Assembly (NCBI GenBank): GCA_964541155.1
Contig: CAZIPC010000004.1
Coordinates: 124,001-188,000, forward strand
Origin: UBA4416 sp964541155
GTDB lineage: Bacteria > Bacteroidota > Bacteroidia > B-17B0 > Aurantibacillaceae
Length of the DNA: 64,000 nucleotides
Direction: 5' to 3'
Every line of letters starts with the position of its first letter. Position 1 is the stretch's first letter. Shown here piece after piece: positions 27,415 to 34,475 of the stretch. A program made the position numbers and the translations under genes. The notes beneath the pieces are model-generated. The model did no database searches, was not told the origin of the DNA, and saw only the letters and a program-made list of their open reading frames with translations.

Positions 27415-28501
27415 AAAAATGCTACATAAAAATTTTAAAAACATAGATAAAGTAACTTATGGTCGTGGCTCGTTTGCTCAATTAGCAGAAACAGTTGAGC
27501 CTATTCGTAAAGAAAATAAAAACTACTTTGTTTACGTAGTAGATAATTATTTTAAAGGAAAATCGTTATCAAATCAATTACAAAATAAACCTGAAGATTT
27601 AATTTATTATATCGATGTTGATTCGCATGAACCAAAAACAGAGCAAGTGGATGTATTACGCGATGAAATTTTGGCGAAGCAAGGTTTACCAAGTGGAGTA
27701 ATTGGAATTGGTGGTGGAAGTATTATGGATATTGCAAAAGCCCTATCATTAATGCTTACAAATGAAGGGTCTTCTACTTTGTATCAAGGATTAAACTTAG
27801 TGAAAAAACCAGGAATATATCACCTGGGTGTTCCAACTATTTCTGGTACTGGTGCAGAGGTTTCAATGACAGCTGTTCTTACAGGTCCTGAAAAAAAATT
27901 AGGATTAAAATGTGATTGGACAGTTTTTAATCAAGTGATTTTAGATCCAGAATTAATAGCAACGGTTCCTACAGATTGGTGGTTTTTTACAGGAATGGAT
28001 ACCTATATTCATTGTATTGAATCTGAAACAGGAATCCGAAATAATGCCTTTAGTTTAGCTTATGGTGAACAATCTTTAAAGTTATGTAGAGAAGTATACT
28101 TAGGTGAAAACGCAGGACGTACTCCTGAAAATGATGATAAATTAATGGTTGCTTCTTTAATGGGTGGGTTAAGTTTAACGTATAGCGAGGTAGGTGTTTG
28201 TCATGCGCTAAGCTATGGTTTATCAATGGTTTTAGGAACTCGCCATTGTTATGCTAATTGTATAATATTTCAACACTTAGGAGATATTTATTTAAAAGGC
28301 CACAGCGAGTTTATGCAAATGATTAAAAAGCACCATATTCAATTACCTCAAAACCTAAGTAAAGATTGGACAGAAGAACAAATTACGGCAATGGCTCAAG
28401 TGTCTTATAATTTGCCATTTATGTGGAATCATGCATTTGGAGATAATTACAAAGAGATTGCTACCATAGATTATATTAAAGATTTATTTAGAAGATTGTA
28501 A
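27407..28501 (+). CDS. kdnB: KdnB: Kdo 8-oxidase (iron-dependent alcohol dehydrogenase family)
   Basis: A 364-residue group III (iron-type) alcohol dehydrogenase: NAD-binding GIGGGSIMDIAKALS, GVPTISGTGAEVSMTA, and metal ligands in GMDTYIHCIES, GVCHALSYGLS and the following GTRHCYANC. KdnB is known to oxidise the C8 hydroxyl of Kdo to an aldehyde for KdnA. The first ATG (27407) overlaps kdnA by 8 bases; a second ATG at 27419 gives MLHKNFKNIDKVTYGRGSF, closer to the usual N-terminus, and may be the real start. The pair is almost surely translated from one message. kdsA follows after a short spacer that contains a repeat-like element. Confidence 0.9.
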   Translation: MLKKMLHKNFKNIDKVTYGRGSFAQLAETVEPIRKENKNYFVYVVDNYFKGKSLSNQLQNKPEDLIYYIDVDSHEPKTEQVDVLRDEILAKQGLPSGVIGIGGGSIMDIAKALSLMLTNEGSSTLYQGLNLVKKPGIYHLGVPTISGTGAEVSMTAVLTGPEKKLGLKCDWTVFNQVILDPELIATVPTDWWFFTGMDTYIHCIESETGIRNNAFSLAYGEQSLKLCREVYLGENAGRTPENDDKLMVASLMGGLSLTYSEVGVCHALSYGLSMVLGTRHCYANCIIFQHLGDIYLKGHSEFMQMIKKHHIQLPQNLSKDWTEEQITAMAQVSYNLPFMWNHAFGDNYKEIATIDYIKDLFRRL

Positions 28502-28507
28502 AAAAAA

Positions 28508-28570
28508 CTCAGTTTGAGCGAAGTCGAGAACTAATTATCACTTCTTGATATGTTTCGCATGAGGCACGAC
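28508..28570. repeat. Candidate dispersed intergenic repeat between kdnB and kdsA
   Basis: This stretch contains TTTGAGCGAAGTCGAGAAC, very like the GAGCGCAGTCGAGAAC-type core I know as a high-copy intergenic repeat in Bacteroidota genomes. It is more GC-rich than its surroundings and includes a small CTCA/TGAG hairpin. No second copy is in this window, so dispersal is not shown here. It fills most of the kdnB-kdsA spacer and produces a spurious N-terminal extension of kdsA. Confidence 0.5.
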
Positions 28571-28591
28571 AAAAAATTAAAAAATAAAAAA

Positions 28592-29425
28592 ATGACAAAA
28601 AAAATAGTAAAAGTAGGAGATATTGAGTGCGGAACAAAAGAGTTATTCTTGATTTCTGGACCATGTGTGATAGAAGAAGAATCTATCATGATGAAAACAG
28701 CAGAGATGCTGAGAGAAGTTCAAGAACGTTTAAAAATAAAAATTATTTATAAATCGTCTTTCACAAAAGATAATCGTAGTAGTTTAAGTTATTATCAAGG
28801 CCCAGGATTAATTAAAGGTTGTGAAATGCTAGGAAAGATTAAGCAACAGTTTGGTTTTCCGGTATTAACAGATATTCATTCTCATGATCAAGCTGCTGCA
28901 GCTGCTGAAATTGTAGATGTATTGCAAATTCCAGCATACTTATGTATGCAAACATCTTTATTAGAAGCATCTGCAAAAACAGGGCGAGTAATTAACATTA
29001 AGCACGGTCAGTTTTTAGCACCAGATAACATGAAACATCCGGCACAAAAATGTGTAGATGCTGGTAATGATCAAATTATTTTAACTGAAAGAGGTTATGT
29101 ATTTGGATATAATGATTTGATTGTTGATCCACGTGCATTTTATCATATGAATAATATTGGTTATCCAGTTGTATTTGATGTAACACATTGTGTTCGAAAA
29201 TATGGTATTCCAAGTTCAGATAAAAAAGGAGGGGCTCGTGAATTTTTACCAGTATTAGCAAGAGCAGGTGTGGCAAGTGGTATTGATGGAATGTTTATTG
29301 AAACTCATCCAAATCCTGAAACAGCATTATGTGATGCGGCTTCTCAATTATGTGTTTATGATTTAGAAGAATTTTTAAAGCCAATTATAGAACTTCATCA
29401 AGTGGAAGTTAAATACAGAGATTAA
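28592..29425 (+). CDS. kdsA: 3-deoxy-8-phosphooctulonate synthase KdsA
   Basis: KdsA condenses arabinose 5-phosphate with phosphoenolpyruvate to Kdo 8-phosphate. From the ATG at 28592 the product is 277 residues, the family norm. Landmarks: LISGPCVIEEE, YKSSFTKDNRSS, GFPVLTDIHS, LCMQTSLLEA, VINIKHGQFLAPDNM, ILTERGYVFGYNDL and FDVTHCVRKYG. The longer frame from 28550 would add 14 residues that come from the repeat-like spacer and have no match in the family, so I reject it. Together with kdnA and kdnB it supplies Kdo and its 8-amino form for the lipid A core. Confidence 0.95.
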   Translation: MTKKIVKVGDIECGTKELFLISGPCVIEEESIMMKTAEMLREVQERLKIKIIYKSSFTKDNRSSLSYYQGPGLIKGCEMLGKIKQQFGFPVLTDIHSHDQAAAAAEIVDVLQIPAYLCMQTSLLEASAKTGRVINIKHGQFLAPDNMKHPAQKCVDAGNDQIILTERGYVFGYNDLIVDPRAFYHMNNIGYPVVFDVTHCVRKYGIPSSDKKGGAREFLPVLARAGVASGIDGMFIETHPNPETALCDAASQLCVYDLEEFLKPIIELHQVEVKYRD

Positions 29426-29501
29426 ATATTAATATAGTATTGAATTTTTATAGAAATAACAATTTTCACATTATTTCTTTCTGTCAAAAACTAATAATTA
29501 G

Positions 29502-29930
29502 ATGAAGTATATAATTCATTTCAACATGAAAATATTATTTTTTATTTGTGTTTTAGTTGTTCTATATAAAGATAGTTTTTCTCAAAACTTATACATACAT
29601 GGTTCTAAAAAGGCAGAAATTAAAGTTGATGGAGCTGTTTATATAAATGGTTCGAAAAAAGGCATTATACAAAAAGATGGAAACGTATATGTTGGAAGTG
29701 TAAAAAAAGGACGAATAAAATTTGATGGTTATATTTATATAAACGGAAGTAAAATTGGTCAAATTAAAAGTGATGGAGATGTTTATAAAAATGGATCTAA
29801 AATTGGTCAAATTAAAGATAATGGCAGTATTTATAAAAATGGCAATAAAATAGGAGAGTGCAAAGAGATAAAAAAAGAATGGATAGGAGCAGTAGTTTTC
29901 TTTTTCTTTATTGAAGATTTAGCGTATTAA
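29502..29930 (+). CDS. Secreted tandem-repeat protein, 5-fold beta-flower type
   Basis: A 142-residue protein. A signal peptide (from Met1 or from a second Met at residue 9, giving MKILFFICVLVVLYK) ends near FSQ at 28. Residues 34-113 are five copies of a 16-residue unit of form G-S-K-x-G-x-I-K-x-D-G-x-V-Y-x-N, with the start of a sixth. The end is hydrophobic, GAVVFFFFIEDLAY. This matches what I know of the 5-fold beta-flower proteins of Bacteroidota, whose role is unknown. Its stop lies 2 bases before folA, so it heads a run of four tightly packed genes. Confidence 0.8.
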   Translation: MKYIIHFNMKILFFICVLVVLYKDSFSQNLYIHGSKKAEIKVDGAVYINGSKKGIIQKDGNVYVGSVKKGRIKFDGYIYINGSKIGQIKSDGDVYKNGSKIGQIKDNGSIYKNGNKIGECKEIKKEWIGAVVFFFFIEDLAY

Positions 29931-29932
29931 TT

Positions 29933-30427
29933 ATGAAAGTATCGATTATTGTTGCCACATCATTAAATCACGCAATTGGTAAAGACAATCAATTGCTTTG
30001 GCATTTGCCTGCTGATTTAAAATTTTTTAAAACAACAACTATGGGTTGTCCAGTAGTGATGGGAAGAAAAACATTTCAATCAATAGGAAGAACATTACCT
30101 GGTAGAAAAAATATAGTCATTACAAGAGATAATAGTTTTAATACCGATAAACAATATGATTTAATAACTGTGGGAAGCATCGATGAAGCATTGGTTAAAT
30201 TACATGCTGAACAAGAAGTTTTTATTATTGGAGGTGGAGAAATTTACAAACAGTCTATTGATTTAGTAGACACTATATATATTACTTTAGTTAATACCGT
30301 TATAGATGGTGATGTTTATTTTCCTGAAATCGACAAATCTAAATATGATTTGGTATGGGAAGAAAAGCATTTGGCTGACGAAAAAAACAAATTTGATTAT
30401 ACTTTTCAAAAGTTTGAAAAAATATGA
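29933..30427 (+). CDS. folA: Dihydrofolate reductase
   Basis: Reduces dihydrofolate to tetrahydrofolate with NADPH. The 164-residue product has the family motifs: VATSLNHAIGKDNQLLWHLP with Trp23, the substrate Asp28 in ADLKFFK, MGRKTFQSIGRTLPGRKNIVITR, and the NADPH loop VFIIGGGEIYKQ. Length is normal. It starts 2 bases after the beta-flower gene, and its TGA overlaps the ATG of the next exonuclease gene (ATGA), a sign of coupled translation. It feeds the folate pool used by metH and purine synthesis. Confidence 0.96.
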   Translation: MKVSIIVATSLNHAIGKDNQLLWHLPADLKFFKTTTMGCPVVMGRKTFQSIGRTLPGRKNIVITRDNSFNTDKQYDLITVGSIDEALVKLHAEQEVFIIGGGEIYKQSIDLVDTIYITLVNTVIDGDVYFPEIDKSKYDLVWEEKHLADEKNKFDYTFQKFEKI

Positions 30428-31119
30428 GTCATATTAAAATAGAAAATATTTTGTTTATTGATATTGAAACAGTTCCTATTCAATATCAATACTCATCTTT
30501 ATCCGAAACAGAAAAAGAATTATGGGATAAAAAATGGGTTTATAATAAAGAAATAAATCCAGAACAACTGTATGCCAAAGCAGGTATTTATGCTGAGTTT
30601 GCCAAGGTGGTTTGTATTGGATTAGGTTTTATGAGTGAGGGGAAATTCAGAACTAAAGCCATTGCAGGAGATAATGAATATGATATTTTAATGGAATTTT
30701 CTAAATTACTAGAACAGTTTTTTAATACAAAAGAACATTTTTTATGTGCTCACAATGGAAAAGAGTTTGATTATCCATTTTTATGCCGCCGTTTACTGGT
30801 AAATCGAATTTCACTTCCAAAATTATTACAAATACAAGGTTTTAAACCTTGGGAAGTTAAACATTTGGATACAATGGAAATGTGGCGTTTTGGAGATATT
30901 AAAAATTTTACATCTTTAAATATGTTAGCACATATATTTGGCATTCCTTCTCCAAAAAATGATATAGACGGTAGTCAAATAGCAAAAGTATATTACGAAG
31001 AAAAAAATATAGAGCGAATTAAAACATATTGCATCAAGGATGTTATTACCTTAGCTCGTATTTATCAATCTTTAAAAGGGCTAATACCTTTACACGATAA
31101 CGATATAATTTATACATAA
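30424..31119 (+). CDS. PolB-exonuclease-like 3'-5' exonuclease
   Basis: A 231-residue DEDD-type nuclease with exo I FIDIETVP (Asp13, Glu15), exo II AHNGKEFDYPFLCRR, a middle EVKHLDTMEMW and exo III YCIKDVITLARIY. It matches the predicted PolB-exonuclease-like family (PF10108). It lacks a polymerase domain. Role inferred: removal of 3' ends in DNA or RNA repair. The start overlaps the folA stop by 4 bases and gpsA begins 4 bases after its own stop. Confidence 0.88.
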   Translation: MSHIKIENILFIDIETVPIQYQYSSLSETEKELWDKKWVYNKEINPEQLYAKAGIYAEFAKVVCIGLGFMSEGKFRTKAIAGDNEYDILMEFSKLLEQFFNTKEHFLCAHNGKEFDYPFLCRRLLVNRISLPKLLQIQGFKPWEVKHLDTMEMWRFGDIKNFTSLNMLAHIFGIPSPKNDIDGSQIAKVYYEEKNIERIKTYCIKDVITLARIYQSLKGLIPLHDNDIIYT

Positions 31120-31123
31120 TAAT

Positions 31124-32122
31124 ATGATAAACGGAAAAAGAATAGCAGTTATAGGTAGTGGAAGTTGGGCAACAGCCATTGTGAAAATATTATGTAATAA
31201 TGCAAATAAAGTAAGTTGGTACTTTAGAAATCAAACAGATGTTGATTATATGATTCAGTATCAACATAATCCTCGTTATTTAAGCTCTGTTAATTTCGAT
31301 TTAAATAAATTAGATTTATCTTCTAATTTATTAGACACAATTTCAATTGCAGATGTTGTTATATTAGCAGTTCCTTCAGCATTTATTAATAATACAATAA
31401 AAGATATCCCATCTGATATATTAAAAACTAAAACAATTTTTTCTGCCATTAAGGGAATAGTTCCTGAATATAATTTAATTGTAGGAGAGTATTTAAATAC
31501 GGTTTTTCAAGTTCCTTTAAACAATATTGGTGTTATTACAGGTCCTTGTCATGCCGAAGAAGTGGCTTTAGAAAAATTATCTTATTTAACACTAGCCGCT
31601 AGAGATATTTCTAAAGCTGATGAGTTATGTGAATATATGCGCTGTAGATATATTAAATGCTCAAGTAGCGATGATATTTACGGAACAGAGCTATCTGCTG
31701 TTTTAAAAAATGTTGTGGCGGTTGCAGGCGGTATATGTCATAGTCTTGGTTATGGCGATAATTTTTTATCTGTATTAGTAAGTAATGCAATTCAAGAAAT
31801 AGATCGTTTTGTAGCGGCTGTTCATCCAATAAATAGAGATACAAAAGCATCTGCATATCTAGGCGATTTAATTGTTACGGCATATTCTCAATTTTCTAGA
31901 AATAGAATGTTTGGAGCTATGTTGGGTAAAGGCTATAGTGTTAAAAATGCTCAATTAGAAATGAATATGATTGCAGAAGGTTATTATGCTGTAAAGTGCG
32001 TTGTTGAGATTAATAAAAAATATAATGTACATATGCCAATAACAAATGCAGTAAATAATATTATTTATAATCAAAAAACAGCTAAACGAGAAATGGAATT
32101 ATTAGCTGATCAATTAAGCTAA
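31124..32122 (+). CDS. gpsA: Glycerol-3-phosphate dehydrogenase (NAD(P)+)
   Basis: Reduces dihydroxyacetone phosphate to sn-glycerol 3-phosphate for phospholipid synthesis. The 332-residue product has the Rossmann motif VIGSGSWATA at residues 9-18, the ILAVPSAF segment, the family stretch GVITGPCHAEEVALEK, the catalytic Lys region ELSAVLKNVVAVAGG and the C-terminal QLEMNMIAEGYYAVK. It closes the folA run and is convergent with the giant repeat gene, 18 bases away. Confidence 0.95.
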   Translation: MINGKRIAVIGSGSWATAIVKILCNNANKVSWYFRNQTDVDYMIQYQHNPRYLSSVNFDLNKLDLSSNLLDTISIADVVILAVPSAFINNTIKDIPSDILKTKTIFSAIKGIVPEYNLIVGEYLNTVFQVPLNNIGVITGPCHAEEVALEKLSYLTLAARDISKADELCEYMRCRYIKCSSSDDIYGTELSAVLKNVVAVAGGICHSLGYGDNFLSVLVSNAIQEIDRFVAAVHPINRDTKASAYLGDLIVTAYSQFSRNRMFGAMLGKGYSVKNAQLEMNMIAEGYYAVKCVVEINKKYNVHMPITNAVNNIIYNQKTAKREMELLADQLS

Positions 32123-32140
32123 TAGTTTTAACTATCTTAT

Positions 32141-33967
32141 TTATTTTATTTTAGATAATAATAATACATTTCCTGTTTTTATTATATTTTCTCCACTCAT
32201 TGTTACTATTTCTATCATGTACGTATAAATGCCTTGTTCACACATATTTCCTTCATGTTTTCCATTCCAGCCAATATTACCTTTATTGCTTTTAAAAATT
32301 TCTACACCCCATCGATTATAAATTGATAGTTTTATCTCATCAATTCCAAAACCTACAGGAGTAAACGTGTCATTTATTCCATCATTATTAGGTGTAAATG
32401 CATTAGGAATAAAAATATCCCAATCTTTATTAATTTTTACACATATTTCATCTCTGTTAACACAGCCAAATGATGATATGCCTTCAAGAATATAGCATAC
32501 GTTATTTATAGGACTTACACTAACTGTTGGACAATAATTGCAATTTAAATTAACGCCATCCGATGAACTTATAAACCCAACAGGCGCATCTCCAATTCCA
32601 TTTAGTACTAAACTACTTCCTATATCAATTGTAGTATCTTCTCCAGCATAAACTAAGGGAAGTGGGTTAACCGTTACTTGAACTGTTTCTGTGCTAGAAC
32701 AATTATATATATTTGTTCCTGTTACAGTATAAATATATATACCTGAAGTATTTGGTTTAATGATTGTTGATGAATTATGTGGAGTTTTTACACCGTTTAA
32801 AGGATACCAAGTATAGGTATTAGCTCCAGTAGCATAAATAACAGATGATTTTCCTTCACAAAACATTAATGGTGGATTAACACCAATAGTTGGTGTTGGA
32901 TTTACTAAAACATCAATAGTTTTTAAATTATAACATATGTATGGCGATACACCATTAGAGCCAATAACACTGTATGTTGTTGATGTTGATGGACTAGCTA
33001 TTGTTGTATTACCATTTGTATTAGTAATTGTGTTTGATGGTAACCAACTATAAGCATTAGCTCCACTTACATATAAAGTTGTTGTTTTCCCAATACAAAT
33101 AATGGATTGAGTTGATGATATATTGAGCGAAGGTGTTGGTATTACAGTTACAGAAGAATTACTAGAGCTTATGCAGCCTAATGAGGATGAGCCTGATACA
33201 GTATATATAACAGACGATGGAGGTGTAGAATTTACGTTTGATGAATTATTATTGTTTAGATATGTAGATGGACTCCATGTGTAGCTTATAGCACCACTCG
33301 CTACTAAATTACTTGTATTACCAGAACATATAGTGCTAGAATTTACTGTAATAATCGGATTTACTGTAACAGTAATAACAATTTGTGTTGTGTCTGTACA
33401 ATTACTATTCGATCCAATAACGTTATATGTAGTAGTAGTTATAGGTGTGGCTATTGTTGTTGAATTTGAAGTTGTACTTAATGATAATGAAGGACTCCAT
33501 AAATAATTATTAGCTCCACTAACTATTAATGTAGCTGATTTTGTAGGGCAAATTATATTAGAAGAAGAAAATACTGAAATTGTAGGCGTAGTAGTGACAC
33601 TAATAGTAGTAATAGCATAATTTGAACATGAATTCATATCAGTGCCAAAAACAGTGTATGTTTCTGTACTTTGTGTTGTAGAAAAAACGGTACTTGTAGT
33701 TGTACTACTAAGATTTTGAGAAGTATTCCAAGTATAAGTATTTGCTCCGCTCACAGAAATAGTACCTGTGCTACCAGAACACATACTAAAACTAGGTGTA
33801 ATTAAAATAGTAGGTAAATTGTTAACTGTTATATTAGATGTAGTAGTGTTAATACAACTATTTACATCTGTAGCAGATATGGTATAAGTTGTATTAATTA
33901 AAGGACTAGCTATAACTGTATTTCCATTACTGGTGTTTAAAGAGTTATTAGGATTCCAAGTGTAAGT
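32141..33967 (-). CDS. Giant T9SS-sorted surface protein, C-terminal part (to the N gap)
   Basis: This is the 3' part of one gene whose 5' part is at 34068-39243. The frame is open from the gap edge to the stop. It holds about six Ig-like units, each with ICxGxxxxLxxSGAxxYxWxP and a closing TTTYxVxG, then a CHU_C domain: WDIFIPNAFTPNNDGINDT, YNRWGVEIFKS and a final KTGNVLLLS. That domain is the type B sorting signal of the type IX system. A start at 33784 (Met) is internal: the codons above it continue the same repeat without a break to 33967. Likely role is adhesion or surface display; no enzyme domain is seen. Confidence 0.85.
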   Translation of the reverse strand, partial: TYTWNPNNSLNTSNGNTVIASPLINTTYTISATDVNSCINTTTSNITVNNLPTILITPSFSMCSGSTGTISVSGANTYTWNTSQNLSSTTTSTVFSTTQSTETYTVFGTDMNSCSNYAITTISVTTTPTISVFSSSNIICPTKSATLIVSGANNYLWSPSLSLSTTSNSTTIATPITTTTYNVIGSNSNCTDTTQIVITVTVNPIITVNSSTICSGNTSNLVASGAISYTWSPSTYLNNNNSSNVNSTPPSSVIYTVSGSSSLGCISSSNSSVTVIPTPSLNISSTQSIICIGKTTTLYVSGANAYSWLPSNTITNTNGNTTIASPSTSTTYSVIGSNGVSPYICYNLKTIDVLVNPTPTIGVNPPLMFCEGKSSVIYATGANTYTWYPLNGVKTPHNSSTIIKPNTSGIYIYTVTGTNIYNCSSTETVQVTVNPLPLVYAGEDTTIDIGSSLVLNGIGDAPVGFISSSDGVNLNCNYCPTVSVSPINNVCYILEGISSFGCVNRDEICVKINKDWDIFIPNAFTPNNDGINDTFTPVGFGIDEIKLSIYNRWGVEIFKSNKGNIGWNGKHEGNMCEQGIYTYMIEIVTMSGENIIKTGNVLLLSKIK

Positions 33968-34475
33968 NNNNNNNNNNNNNNNNNNNNNNNNNNNNNNNNN
34001 NNNNNNNNNNNNNNNNNNNNNNNNNNNNNNNNNNNNNNNNNNNNNNNNNNNNNNNNNNNNNNNNNNNATATGGTATAAGTTGTATTTATTATAGGATTAG
34101 CCGTAACTGTATTTCCATTACTGGTGTTTAAAGAGTTATTAGGATTCCAAGTGTAAGTATTAGCGCCGTTAGCAGATAATGTAGTTGAGTTTCCAATACA
34201 AATGGTAGCATTATTAGCAGTAATAGTTGGTAGAGGATTTACTAATACATTAGCTGTAGTAGTATTAATACAACTATTTACATCTGTAGCAGATATGGTA
34301 TAAGTTGTATTTATTATAGGATTAGCCGTAACTGTATTTCCATTACTTGTATTTAATGAATTGTTAGGATTCCACGTGTAAGTATTAGCACCGTTAGCAG
34401 ATAAAGTGGTTGCGTTTCCAATACAAATGGTAGCATTATTAGCAGTAATAGTTGGTAAAGGATAAATTGTAACTA
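33840..34475 (-). repeat. 225-bp tandem repeats flanking the assembly gap
   Basis: The same sequence recurs at 33877, 34068 and 34293. The two copies above the gap are exactly 225 bases (75 codons) apart. The 91 bases that end the left contig (33877-33967) match the first 91 of the right contig with about 5 differences. Each unit encodes an Ig-like segment with NATICIGNxTTLSANGANT and NPNNSLNTSNGNTV. Such near-identity explains why assembly broke here. Confidence 0.9.
33968..34067. other. Assembly gap (100 N)
   Basis: Exactly 100 N inside the repeat array of the giant surface gene, probably a fixed-length placeholder. The reading frames on the two sides differ by one base, which a gap of 134 bases plus any multiple of 225 would repair. 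Confidence 0.98.

Noticed and set aside
28550..28591. Upstream ATG giving a 14-residue longer KdsA
   Set aside because: The extension falls in the repeat-like spacer and has no counterpart at the KdsA N-terminus.
29589..29810. Minus-strand open frame with repeats
   Set aside because: The repeats are the reverse of the beta-flower repeat codons; not an independent gene.
33782..33784. ATG as the start of a separate 547-residue gene
   Set aside because: The codons before it continue the Ig-like repeat in the same frame up to the gap edge; it is an internal Met.
33937..33967. Stop codon near 33937 that seems to end the giant protein after the N run
   Set aside because: The frame is shifted by the arbitrary 100-N length. 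The other frame continues the same repeat text to the true C-terminal sorting domain.
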